Part shown: positions 10,598 to 22,919 of the stretch, one piece after another | Layout: the number at the start of each line of letters is the position of its first letter | How positions within the stretch are numbered: the stretch's first letter is position 1 | Origin: Azolla pinnata | Taxonomy: Eukaryota > Streptophyta > Polypodiopsida > Salviniales > Salviniaceae | NCBI GenBank assembly: GCA_037176905.1 | Contig: JBBBWG010031420.1 | Location: 56,637-120,636, forward strand | DNA: 64,000 nt | Direction: 5' to 3' | Notes under the pieces: model-generated | Databases searched by the model: none | Told to the model about the DNA's origin: nothing | The model's input: the letters and a program-made list of their open reading frames with translations, nothing else | Position numbers and translations under genes: made by a program

Positions 10598-13500
10598 ATG
10601 ACCATGGCCCCTGGTTGCAATGCGGCTGGAGGAGACGATCATGATGCAGTTGTCCGAGTTGCAGTGCGTGCTCGGCCTCTGCTGGACAAGGAAGCTCACG
10701 ACAGTTGCCGCGAATGCATCTCCTACTCCCCTGATGGCCATGAGATTGCCTTGGTGCTCGGCCATGGCCATGGTCATGGCTCCCCTCCCTCCTGCAAAGA
10801 GAAGAGGTTCACCTTCGACCATGTCTTCCGCCCTACCTCCAGCCAAGCTGACATCTACCTCGACTGTGTCAAACCCCTCGTTGACAGCTGCATCTCTGGG
10901 TAAGCTCTCGCTTTCTCCTCCCTGAATCCCTCAGAAGTTGAATCAAAGATGCGTCTTTTCGATCTTTCCGCATCTCGCTAACTGGGTGAAGGGTGTGGCG
11001 TGGAATTGCAATCTGCATCTTAGGGGAAAGAAACAGAAAAGCATGAGATTAGGAACATGGCAACAGCTGGATCTCTCAGAAATCGAGTCAAAGATACATC
11101 TGTTTGATCTTTCTGTATCTTGCTAAATGGGGTGAAAAGAGCATTGATTTTGGGAACACCTCAGCTGCATCTCAGGGTAAAGAAATGGAAAAACATGAGA
11201 TTGGGACCATACCGATAGATGGATCTCTAGGTAAAGAACCTTCCCTCCAACTCTAATGAGGGGTGACAGCATGAGATGGGGAACATCTATAGCTTGATTA
11301 TGTCAATGCTAATAAGCTTCAGAAAAACTGGATCCATAATTTGCATTGTAAGAGATTGGTGACACAATGAACGCTGCGTCATAATAGAAAAGGATGAGAT
11401 TTGGAACACACTGATTGGGAAACAGAAAATGAACCTGAGCTTTCTCTCCAACTCTGTAACCACAATTTAATGCCGCCCTCCTATGCTCCTTCTTCCTCTC
11501 TATGGAAGCGAATCGGGTGCTGTATTTGTGAATCCTTTTGCTCCTCTCTACTTAGGGGTTGACAGCATGAGATTGGGAATATCCATAGGTTGTCTAGGGC
11601 ATTGGTAAAAAGCTCATCAAAACTGGACCTGTAATATGCACCATAAGAAATTTGGGAACACACTGATGGCTGCATCTTAAGATAAGGAACAGAAAATGAA
11701 CCTGAGATTTCTGCTATTATGATCTGGAATTCGGCATGTTTCCTAGTATTTACTTTACTACTGTAGATATGAAATCTTTGCATCTCAACTGCGAGGAATA
11801 AGAAGAGATCATACCATTATTGATCCATAATAATTTTCATCTATGAGGATGTATTCTAATTTGTTGTGTGGTATTCATCCTATAGTACTTAAGGGCAACG
11901 ATTGGACCTATATTCATGGTTCCGTGTTGATGAAGTGTTCTTTGTATTCTGATGATCAAACCAAATAATTGTTATTACATCATACATGTGTAGACATGAT
12001 GCAATTCTTGCACCATACTAAAGAAGCATGGCATGGTACATCATCCCTTAGATCTGGGTATCAAAGGGATTCTTATATCATATGGGAATGTGACTGATTT
12101 TAGTTTGGATGAATGCATGATATCTACCAAAAGCAACAGAGAGACCATGAGTGTCGAACTTATAAACGTTTCAAACTCTGTGGGTGGTCCAAGGAGTTAT
12201 CATTCATATCTAGAGAAAAAATCACAAAAACTTAGAGCAGTTTTTTCTTGTTGACCTAGACCTGTATTTACCCATGGAAAGTTCATTCCTAACTCCAATT
12301 CTTTCAGGTACAATGCAACTGTTCTTGCATATGGGCAGACAGGATCAGGGAAAACTCACACAATGGGCAGTGGGAACAACAATGGTTTGCAAGAGGACGA
12401 GCTAGGTATCCTCCCCCGTGTCATCCGCCAGCTCTACAGGAGCATCGAAGAGCAGAAGCAGACCGAATTTCTGGTATGTGAAGGCTCGGCTTTCTTTTAT
12501 TTCCCACATTATTCCTTTTTGTGCCACGGCAGGATTTCAACGATGGAATTTTCATATAACACATTCACAAAATTCATCTGAGTAACGTCTCTCTCTTTTT
12601 TTTTCTAGATATTCATCTATCATTAGTGCTATCCACTTGTCGATTATCATAGAGAATCAAGTAGCACCATATATGAACTTTCATGCATCATGGGTTCTAG
12701 TTCTTTTCCAACTGTGTGAAAATGCTGGGTTTTCATTCTCCTTCTGTCCATTCAATTGATGGTGTAAAATGTGGTTCTATAACTCTCCACGTGTGTTGAA
12801 TAATCCATCCATTCTCGTACTTGTTTGATTTAAAGGTCCATGTTTAAGCTTTGCTTGATGCTCTACTGTGATCGAACTCTGAAATTTCATTACCTTAGGT
12901 TCATTTACCATGGCATTCTCGTCTTATTTTGGGCTTGAAGGTAGATATGCGTCATCAATTCATGTGATGCTAGGTTGAATACTTTATTAAGTATGGACTG
13001 CCTTTCTGGTTAATTTATTCATCACTAATAGAGATATTTGAAGTGGAGCTATGTAAAATTCTTGCATTACTATTCTAATTTACACAAGATGGGATCTTGA
13101 TAAGATGTCACGGAGCTGAAGGTTTACCAAGATAACATGTCACAGAGCTGAAGGTTCATCTGATAAGTTGCAGGTAAAATGTTCATTTGTTGAGATTTAC
13201 AACGAGGAGATCAAAGATCTTCTACATCCAGATACTGCTTCCAAATCAATTTTTATCCGAGAAGATGCAAATGGAGACATAATACTGGCTGGAGTTCGGG
13301 AAGAAGTTGTGACGAACTTCGACAACATGATGAAGTATATCCCCGCTTGCTCCATAATCTGGACAATGATAAATAAAGGGTTTTTGAAAAGTACGGATGA
13401 TCTGATCCATATGATCCCACAAAGAAACTCAAGAACTCTGTAACTTGTATTTGTTTTGAAGGTTCTTGGAACAGGGATCAACATTCAGAACAACTGGAAG

Positions 13501-16500
13501 TACCTTGATGAATCAGCACTCGAGCAGATCCCATGCCATCTTCACTATCATCATTGAGCAAAGAGCAATAACGGATTGCACGCCTGACAGTGACATTATC
13601 ACGGCAAAATTCCATCTGGTATGTGAATCAATCCAGAAGTTCTTTTTGATGAGGGAATACTACATACTCAAAAACCCATTCAACTATAGAAGTTAAAAAG
13701 CTTTGTGTAACGTGTGGATCACTATCCCCACTATTAAGTCTTTTTTTGGTTTCTACAGGTTGATTTAGCTGGATCGGAGAGGGCCAAGAGAACTGGTGCA
13801 GTAGGGGTTCGTTTTAAGGAGTCGATCACGATAAATTCAGGATTGTTAGCCTTAGGTAATGTGATAAGGTTGGTATTTCTCTCTGGTCTTGAAGGTAAAC
13901 TTGCCTAGATATAACACGTGAAGATATAGCACATTGTAAGTTGCTTTCATCCAACCAGATCATCCATATGTTCACATTGATGCAGATATTTTCCTTTATG
14001 ATGATCTTACTTATCTTATGTAGTAATCAAGTAGAATTATACTCAATTTATTCCATTCAATTAAAATCTGTATACAGCATTGATGGACTAGTTTTCTGAT
14101 TGTTGATGGCCATAACCACTGCATGTAGTGCACTAGGCGACGAACGCAAACGTGGGCAACATGTACCATACAGGCAGTCAAAGCTTACAAGAATTTTACA
14201 GGCAATATAAACGTTCTTGTTTTTGCTTTTGTTGTGACAGTCCAATCTGGCGATGAAATCTCTTAACATTCTCTGTCTTACTGAATTTGGCTTAACCATT
14301 CATAAAACACAGCAGTATTTTCAAATGATCTTACTGTACCTTTGGCTGATGGAAAAATCAGGATTCTCTCGGTGGAAACAGTAGGACTTGCATGATTGCA
14401 TGCATAAGGTATGCCATTCTTTTGTTTACGTTTGTGTATTCAACAAAGATCTTGCAATAGAACAGGAACTCCATTACTGATCCTTTACAATATAAAAGAA
14501 ATAAATCAAGTAGCAAAACAAATGTTTCAGCACCGCAGATATCAATCATGAAGAAACTCTCAACACCCTAAAGTATGCGAATCGTGCCCGAAACATCCGG
14601 AATAAGCCCATCATCAATAGAGATTCACGAGCATCACAGATAAATCAATTGAGACAAGAGCTAAAGGTGAGGTCATAGGAGTTTTATAGTCGATATAGAA
14701 ATGTGATTGTGGTGTATAACGGTGATGCTCTGAGAGGACTTTTTGTTTTGGATCATTATCATGCTGGCTACCAAAATTAGGAAGATTCAACCAATGCACT
14801 CATGTCAGACGAATTTCACACCTTTCATAGCATGTGTAGCATGAACTACTTGACTCAAGTAAGAGCACTCTTGTAAGAGCATAACGAAGAACTTGAGAAT
14901 AGCAGCTAGATCAATTCAAGGGAACTTGTACTTCATACCTTACTGAGATAGAGATATCAATATCCATATGCATTAAATGTGTGTATGTGCATAGCCATCT
15001 TTGGGTTCAAACTGAGGCTTTAAGTTTGTATTGAACCAAATTTGTGCACATTGATTGTATTTACCATGTCCTTTAACCACAATTGAAAGGTGGCACCCAT
15101 TCATAAGAGGATTAGCCAACACATTTTCAAAAAACCAAATGTATCATAAGTTGGGTCTTTTGCTTCCTCAGCTAGTTTCCAGTGAGCTCCTGTTATAGTT
15201 CGTTCGTTCTTATTATCTGGGAAGATCTTTTGTGTTTGGAAGTATCTTTTGCCTATTCAAGTTTTCTTCTCAAGGGGAAATGATGAACCATGATATGACG
15301 GACATAAAATTCCTGCAGATCTTACAAGAGGAGCTGCGTTCACGTGACGAGGAGAATGCTTCAGGTGAAAACTCTTAACCTGTCATCTTTAGGAAGGATA
15401 ATGGCTACATGAAACTTTGTGTATTCACTACCATTCAAGCATATATCAATGCAACCATATTTCGTAGTAACTCATTTGTATGGACCATAATAGAATGTTG
15501 TACTGATCCACTTCCCATCATACATATTGGTTTTGTCGCATTTATAGCATGTTTGATGAAATTTTGGATATTTTAATTTTGCTTTCCTCTTTTATTTTTG
15601 AGTTGTTAAGTCGAATTTTAGCAGGCGAATATTATGGTAGATTATTATACATTAAAACGAGATCAATCTGCAGATGTGCTTCTCAAAATTCAACATACAG
15701 ATCAACAAGAGATAGCTAAGAAACTAATGTCTGACTTACAGGTAAAGAAAGAGTTTCTCATCTGAGATAATGTATCAATAAAAGAACTCGCTGTGAACTC
15801 AAATAATAAGTCTAAACATCTGGCTGATTTTTTGAAAGCTAGGATTCACAAGTAACTATCAACAAGTTGAAGGATAAGACGATGCAGCTAGAAATGCAGG
15901 AAAAGCTAACACAGGTATTTCCTCATACTCAATCTGATATTCATAATCATTTTACTCCTGCACACTTTCTTCAGATCAGCTATCTAATAGCAAAATCATA
16001 AGACATTTCCAAAGATCAATTGCTTCATAGGTAAAGAAGCATGATACACTTAAAGATGTAATCATTGAAGTTTGTTTGTCCCCTTTCAGTCAAAATTCGA
16101 TAGGATCACCCAAGAAATGAATCTCCTCTTGCAAATGATACCATCGTGGGAAAGCTCAAGAGATATATCTGAACCTCCTATGGTGTTTTTGCTTCAAATG
16201 GCCAACCGTATTTTGGCTGATGACAAGGAAGTTGTTGACGTGAATAAAGATACAAACTGCCAAACTGGCATAACGACAACAGATGTGTTGAAAGACACGA
16301 ACTCTCAAACTGCTATTGGAGTCGAAGTCTTGAAGGACATGCAACAGCATAGGTTAGCTTCGCCAACTGGTCAATCTGCCAGGAGAGAAGAGAGACAATC
16401 CACTCTCAATCATGAAAATTGTTCAACTGATCTCAACAAGGTATTATAATTGCTTTACTGTTTGATTTATTTGAACAAAAAATTGTGCGTGCATTAAGGG

Positions 16501-19500
16501 CTTGACTTTCAAGGATTTAACTCACATTTTTTAAGAAAAGAAAATTTAAATTGTTCAGGAAAATGACGTTGATGCTCCGAAGCAGTCATCTCCAGACACC
16601 CCCAGTATTATGAAACATTATTTGAAGACTATACAGGTTCTACAAAGGAAGCTTGCCAGGAGAGAGCTGGAATTGAAGTTAAAGAATGAATCCCTTGTGG
16701 AGATTACCAATGAGCTTGCAAGAGACCAGAAGATATTCTCGGAAAAGGTTCAATAACTTCTATGAATATCAAAATTGTTCTGCATAAGTGAATCCAGGAA
16801 GGGATATTATTCCATTGGCTAACCTCCAGGATACCCTGAAGTTTTATCATTTCTCCAAACATTTATTGTCCTCTGATTCTCGGACTAATCTTCACTCGTT
16901 GCGAACTTGTCAGATGCATGAGATTAAAGCACTTAAAAAACTGACCAAGGAACTCAGCCACGAAAAAGAATGTTTATTACAGAAGGTTCAGATGGATGCA
17001 ACCATCATCTCAAGTTTGTCACACAATGCCTTAGCCAATGAGGACGAGCTTTCAAAGTTGAGGGCCTCAATCGAATCTCTACAGATGCAAGCACAGGAGC
17101 CTTTTCTAGCTTCTAAGTGTGAAAAGAAGTTTAAAGATTCTGACAAAAGAGAACCACAAAAAGAGTTTGTCGACTGTTGGACTACGCACACAAAAAACAA
17201 GGTATTCTCAATTAAAAACGTTTCGCTCCCTGAGGCCGCAATGTTTATTATCCATATTTAAATCTATGCTCTCCTTTTGATTCGAGACAAAACATTGATG
17301 AAGCTCTTTATAGAAAGAAGATACAAAAGATTTTTCCGACTCTGAAAGAGAATCGACCAATGGAGAGAACAAAGACAGGCTTAAAGCAAGAAGAAGATTC
17401 ACTAGAAATTTCGAGCAACGGTTTCAAGATTTGGCATCTCTCGTTTTGAAAGGGGAAACACCCAACTCGGAGGCGCTCACAGATATTGCTAACAAAAACC
17501 AAATTTACACGACCTCTGGATATGAAGATGAAGTAATAATTCCTTTACTTAATGTTCATCTACTTGATTGAAACTTTGTCTTGTTTGTGCCTTAATTATA
17601 TGATGTTATCTGAGGTACATCAATATGGAAGACATCTCTGAAGTTCTTTCAATGCTTCCATTGATCGTTAAGGTTACATAGTTTTTCATACGAATGCCAT
17701 ATGACGGCATTTACATGTCATTCCCTTCACCGTTTAACTTCCATTTGGTCTCCTGTCATTGTTTTTTGGCATTCTCCACAGAGACCCAAACTCCACTTGC
17801 TTTGCTCCCTTTCTTTTTATGCATAAAAGGAAAGGTCAGATTCCCTAGTTCTTTAATCCTTCCAGTAAATTTCCTTTTAAACTTATCATATTTGTTTGTC
17901 AGATACAAAGCAAATTATATATTTGGTTTGGTGACTCTTCCTTCAGAATGTTACTAGATTTTTCCATCTCCATTTTTAGTATTGTCAAGTGGTGTCCTAT
18001 CTTGGATTTAGTTGCATCATCCATCTAGCAGTCAAATTCTGTCAGAGTCATATTAGTGCTCTTCTAATAAAAACATTTTGTATCTTTTAGGAGTTTTTCC
18101 TCCACGAGATGAAAAGGAACAACGGCTCGACAGTACATACCAACTCTTGGTGGGAAAGAAGCACCTTGGAAGTTCCTAGTTCAAAAACATCACCAAAGAA
18201 TGATGCACAACACATGTAAGGGTTCCATGTGCAAAATAATTGCAGAAAGTTTCTGTGCATGAATTTGCATGTGAGCATTTGTCCATTTGTATATGTGAGA
18301 GCAAGAGAAAGTTTCATCTTGTGAGAAAAAACCATAATGCGCAATGAGTTAGTAATGCCCCTTTTTTTGAAAGAAATATGACTTCTTGATCCGTAGGTTA
18401 GACAATGAAAAGGAGATATCCACTCCAGAGACAGGGTACAGAGAGCGTAGATGTATGCAATTCCCCCCCCAATATGGAAAGTCGGGTGAGGACCAAAAAC
18501 GAGCGAGTTTTGAAGAGAAGCTGAGAGAAGTTGCGCTTGCTTGGCATGAAGAGAAGCAGGTTCGTTCAATCCAAGAAAATATAGCTTGCATGCATTAATA
18601 AGATCCACACTATTTTAATAGGCATGATGATCGTTTTGTCAAGGAAGTGCTTGAGATTTTATGCCTTAAGGAGTAGATTCCTTTTCTTTTTCACATATCC
18701 AAAGCAATGCGTCGATCCTTCCCTAAGACGTTCTTAAAAGTATGGCAGCCATATTCCTGGATTCTCTCTAACATAACAATATCTTTCTCCCTCTTTTCAT
18801 GTGTGGATGCATGTGCGTCAACAAGAAATCGGCATATCATCATGGTTCATGCATTTCTAAGAAATACCAGCAGCAGTAACAAAAGCAAAGAGAATCCTAG
18901 AGGTGAATCTATGTATTAGATTCTCGTAGCCGTGTCTAATTTTACTAGGGAGGAAAAGACTGCTGCAACTTTCAGGAAAGACTGCGAAATTCGGTATTTG
19001 TTTCCTTCATATTCCCCATATGTGGAATAGAGCCCAACACAAAGAAGCAAAAACAGGGAGGAATTCAAAGAAAACTGTTGTGTAAAGGCATTACCTATTT
19101 GATCAAAGATATGACACAACGTCTGTCATATACTTTCCCTTCAGATTCTCTGTGAGATTTGGGTGTCATATGCTTTCCCCCGTCAGAGTCTCTCTGTCCA
19201 TCAGCACAAAAAAAACAAGGGGATGGGGTAAACACAAAAGAATCTCACAGAGCTGTTTCAAATACACGCAATTCGGATTAGAAATATAACAGATGAACCC
19301 GTCGAATTCGGTGTTGTTTCGACACAAAATCTGACAACAAGAATGAATGGATGAATTTAGGAATGAAAATAGGGGAGCAAAAAAGAAATGGAGGAGAAAA
19401 CAGAGGTTTTCGAAAGAATGGAACGAGGGATTTTGTGCATTTTGTCACTGCAGCTTCCGATCAATGAAAACATTCGAAGGAAACCGGAAAGAGATTCGTG

Positions 19501-19862
19501 TGATTCGAAAGAGATTTGTGCAGATTGTTTTGTTCGGATCAGAGTTATGTATGCATGGATGGAATGCACGGATTCTTCGTTTACTAAGTAAGGAAGGCGC
19601 GCACCTGCAGGTCTTGGAAGACATGGTGGAAGGGGAGCGGAAGGCGTGGGAGGATCGAGCGATGTCAGTGGCGAAGCGGCACGAGCAGCTGGAGCGGGAT
19701 CACCGGTCGCTGAAGGAGGAGCTGGAGAACACGAGGTCGCTGATGCAGAAGGCGGGGCTCGGGATCCGCCTGTCCCTGGACAGCGTCAGGGAGCTCAGCG
19801 ATGGCGACGTGGTGGAGCTCCTGAACCCTAAGCCCGTCTCCTCCTCCCGCCCCAAACCCTAA
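10598..19862 (+). CDS. Kinesin-4 family motor protein with KIF27/KIF7-like motor, 18 exons
   Basis: Exons: 10598-10899, 12308-12473, 13174-13334, 13462-13618, 13759-13868, 14129-14201, 14362-14408, 14531-14666, 15319-15364, 15674-15741, 15843-15914, 16090-16440, 16559-16747, 16914-17201, 17314-17532, 18091-18215, 18397-18559 and 19611-19862. All phases agree, giving 974 residues. The N-terminal motor occupies about residues 12-385, with P-loop GQTGSGKT at 110-117, switch I NQHSSRSH at 227-234 and switch II VDLAGSE at 263-269. The neck follows [10 protein letters not shown], then a long coiled-coil tail. [18 protein letters not shown] matches KIF27/KIF7 as I recall them better than plant KIN-4 (KEG..INRGLL); the neck-proximal [12 protein letters not shown] recalls KIF21. 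Oddities: VPYRQS replaces the usual VPYRDS, and intron 6 uses a GC donor (CAG|GCAATA). ATG 10598 is the first in frame after a stop at 10565. A spermatogenous or axonemal role is inference; a general plus-end KIN-4 role is the alternative. Confidence 0.9.
10925..11720. repeat. Diverged duplications inside kinesin intron 1
   Basis: GAATCAAAGATGCGTC-like sequence near 10938 recurs near 11090 (period about 150). A second, larger duplication links 11254-11455 with 11548-11712: both hold GACAGCATGAGAT.GGGAA, a GG-ACACACTGAT motif and ACAGAAAATGAACCTGAG. No coding content is seen. Confidence 0.7.
13092..13170. repeat. Short direct repeat next to a kinesin 3' splice site
   Basis: GATAAGATGTCACGGAGCTG and GATAACATGTCACAGAGCTG, each followed by AAGGTT, repeat with a period of about 36 bp immediately before the acceptor of exon 3 (exon starts at 13174). 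Confidence 0.7.
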
Positions 19863-20074
19863 TGCAGACATGGACCTTGGACCATTTCCTTTCTCTCTCT
19901 TTATCAAAAGAAAAGCTTCTGCAATTTGTCCACGGTTTTAGCGTTAGGGTTTCAGGGTTTCAGGGGTTTTCTGCTCTTCCGTGGCAAAGCATCTGCAATG
20001 GCGAAGGTCCAAGCTTGGGTTTAGGGTTTTCCTTTTTTTACCGTTGGAATGCCAAACTTTGTGTCAAGCTCTCT

Positions 20075-21510
20075 ATGGCTGGGTTAGGGTTAGGGTTAGG
20101 GTTAGGGTTAGGGTTAGGGTTAGGGTTAGGGTTAGGGTTAGGCTTAGGCTTAGGCTTAGGCTTAGGGTTAGGGTTAGGCTTAGGCTTAGGCTTAGGGTTA
20201 GGGTTAGGGTTAGGGTTAGGGTTAAGGATAGCGTTAGGGTTAGGATTAAGGTTAGAGTTAGGGTTTAGGGTTAATTAGGCTTAGGGTTAACGTTTGGCTT
20301 AGGCCTTGGCTTAAGGATAGAGTTAGGGTTAGCGTTGGGGTTAGGGTTAGGGATAGGGTTAGGGTTAGGCTTAGGCTTAGGCTTTAGGGTTAAAGATAGA
20401 GTTAGGGTTACGATTAAGGTTTGAGTTAGGGTTTAGGGTTAATTAGGCTTAGGGTTAACGTTAGGCTTAGGCTTAGGCTTAAGGATAGAGTTAGGGTTAG
20501 TGTTGGGGTTGATTTTAGGGTTAGGGTTAGAGTTAGGTTTAGGCTTAGGCTTAGGGTTAAAGATAGAGTTAGGGTTTCGATTACGGTTAGAGTTAGGATT
20601 TAGGATTAATTAGGCTCATGGTTGACGTTAAGCTTAGGCTTAGGCTTAAGGATAGAGTTAGGGTTAGCATTGGGGTTAGGGTTAGGGTTAGAGTTAGAGT
20701 TAGACTTAGGTTTAGGCTTAGGCTTAGGGTTAAAGATAGAGTTAGGGTTAGGATTAAGGATAGAGTTAGGGTTAGGATTAAGGATAGAGTTAGAGTTAGG
20801 ATTAAGGTTAGAGTTAGGGTTTAGGCTTAATTAGGCTTAGGCTTAATGTTAGGCTTAGGCTTAGGCTTAATGTTAGGCTTAGGCTTAGGCTGAAGGATGG
20901 AGTTAGGGTTAGCGTTGGGGTTAGGGTTAGGGTTAGAGTTAGGGTTAGGCTTAGGCTTAGGGTTAAAGATAGAGTTAGGGTTAGGATTAAGGTTAGAGTC
21001 AGGGTTTAGGGTTAATTAGGCTTAAGGTTAACGTTAGACTTAGGCTTAGGCTTAAGGATAGAGTTAGGGTTAGGGTTAGAGTTAGGATTAGAGTTAGAGT
21101 TAGAGTTAGAGTTAGGTTTAGGCTTAGGCTTAGGCTTAGGCTTAGGGTTAAGATAGAGTTAGGGTTAGGATTAGGGTTAGAGTTAGAGTTTAGGGTTAAT
21201 TAGGTTTAGGGTTAATGTAAGGGTTAGGCTTAGGCTTAAGCATAGAGTTAGGGTTTAGGGTTAATTAGGCTTAGGTTGAACGTTAGGCTTAGGCTAAGGC
21301 TTAAGGATAGGTTTAGGGTTAGAGTTAGGGTTAGGGTTAGAATTAGAGTTAGGGTTAGGGTTAGGGTTAGAGTTAGAGTTAGAGTTAGAGTTAGGGTTAG
21401 GGTTATTTAGGCTTATAGGCTTTGGCTTTGGCTTAAGGTTAGAGTTACGGTTAGGGTTAAGATTAGGCTTAGGGTTAAGATTAGGCTTAGGGTTAAGGTT
21501 TAAGGTAGGG
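20075..21510 (+). repeat. Telomere-like array, G-rich on plus strand (TTAGGG/TTAGGC/TTTAGGG)
   Basis: It begins about 210 bp after the kinesin stop with roughly ten perfect GGGTTA hexamers, then switches among GGGTTA, GGCTTA, GAGTTA and GGATTA. A higher-order unit is visible: GGGTTTAGGGTTAATTAGG recurs (TTAATTAGG near 20270, 20447, 20605, 20829, 21013, 21196 and 21258), with the motif AAGGATAGAGTTAGGG between copies. Long open frames here (LGLGLG, RVRVRV) are by-products. Confidence 0.95.
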
Positions 21511-22590
21511 ATTATGATATAAGTTGACTTGGCATTGCTGATTCTGTGATTTTTAGTTTGTTTTAGCATCTGAAGCATTTTGAGTTTAGGGGTTCAGGGT
21601 TTGGACTTCTGATTTGAGATTTGGCAATGCTGATTCCGGGGTTAAGATTTAGAGTTTGGGCTTGTGATTCAAGATTCGACACGGCTGATTTAGGGTTAAG
21701 AGTTTGGGGATTTAGATTATCGTTTTGCCGTGGAGTATTTGCAAATCTTGTTTAGGAGTTTAGGGTTTGGGCTCGTGATTCAAGCAAGATCTGGCATTGC
21801 TGATTTAGGGTTAGGGTTAGTGTTATTTCTTCTTCTGTTTTTTTTATCGTTCCCCCCCACAAAGGATCTACATATTCAGAATGCCCAAACCGCATTTTTT
21901 TCAAGACTGCGCCCCCAAACTGCAAAGCGTGTGCGAATCAAACCTCATAGTATGGCAAAGCTATGTTTCGAGATATGTCGCCCGATGTTTGATTCGTGTG
22001 ATCAGTGGGGGGAGCCAAACTTGCGTTTCGAGATCAGTTGCCAGCTTCAGCTTCAGCTTTCTATGCAGAGTCCGAATAGGCCAAGCGGTGTTTCGAGGCA
22101 GGATCATCTAGGATGCCCATTGTTCCTCACGCTCCAAGACCCTGATCACGTGCTCTTAGCCGGCTCGGCCCTACAGAAGATCGCATGTATCAGAGAGTTT
22201 GTTGGGCGCAATCGCACTCATACATACATATACACTGTATTTGGTGGTCAAGATCGAAACAGGGGTTTAGGATAATCCGAACAGTTGACAACGAAGAGAA
22301 GGCTGGGTCAGGGTTTCCGAACACGAGCCAAAAGAGAGCTGATGATAGCAGGCAACTGGGCAGAGTTCCGACATTTCGGTGCTAGGCCCACCATGGGCAT
22401 ATGCATACATCAAGACATGCATGTTTTCGTTCTGTGATCGGACTTCTGGAATCGGCTAGCGTACGGGGAACAATAATATACGGGATGCCGATAGCCGAGG
22501 GTCAAAATACAGGATTATACAGCCAACAGTCTTTCGCAGTGTAGGCCTCCGGGATTCTTCCGCCTGTTGGTTTCCCCGGTTACCAGTAAG
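21511..22590. other. Spacer between the two facing telomere-like arrays
   Basis: Unique-looking sequence with scattered TTTAGGG remnants up to about 21810. An open frame of 181 codons at 21730-22275 has no recognisable features and begins in repeat-derived sequence. I see no supportable gene. Confidence 0.5.
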
Positions 22591-22594
22591 CGGC

Positions 22595-22830
22595 AGACCA
22601 CATCTACATGCATGCATGCATGCATACATACATGCATTGCATGCATGCACACACACATGTGCACATGCATCTTGATGCATATATGCACATGTGCACATGC
22701 ATCCTGATGCATGCATATACATCCAGATTCCAGGCCAAGCATGCATATGCATCCATGCCATGCATGCATATGCATCCAGATTCCAGACCAAGCATGCATA
22801 TGCATTCATACACATGCATGCATGCAGGAT
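22595..22830. repeat. ATGCATGC/CATACA alternating repeat
   Basis: Runs of GCATGCATGCATGCATACAT, ACACACATGTGCACATGCAT and a roughly 50-bp unit with CATCCAGATTCCAG(G/A)CCAAG at about 22730 and 22780. It is self-complementary, so it can form hairpins, and it produces spurious Cys/His/Met-rich frames on both strands. Confidence 0.85.
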
Positions 22831-22919
22831 TAGGATAGGATTAGGACATGACCTAACAGTCAAACAGAAGATCAGAATTCCTGCACTCTGATAGGCCAAA
22901 CAAATCCTTCAATGGATTC

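Noticed and set aside
18216-18221. Kinesin stop codon (CACATG TAA) at exon 16
   Set aside because: The same bases form a good donor (CACAT|GTAAGG), and the next two exons continue a coiled coil in frame to a clean stop at 19862.
20075-20140. Vertebrate contamination (perfect TTAGGG run)
   Set aside because: The hexamers grade into GGCTTA and TTTAGGG variants and are embedded between plant genes.
19862-20834. LGLGLG and RVRVRV frames
   Set aside because: Translation of hexameric TTAGGG-type repeats; not a protein.
22456-22899. 147-codon Cys/His/Met-rich minus-strand frame
   Set aside because: Produced by the CATGCATG repeat; parallel frames are equally open on both strands.
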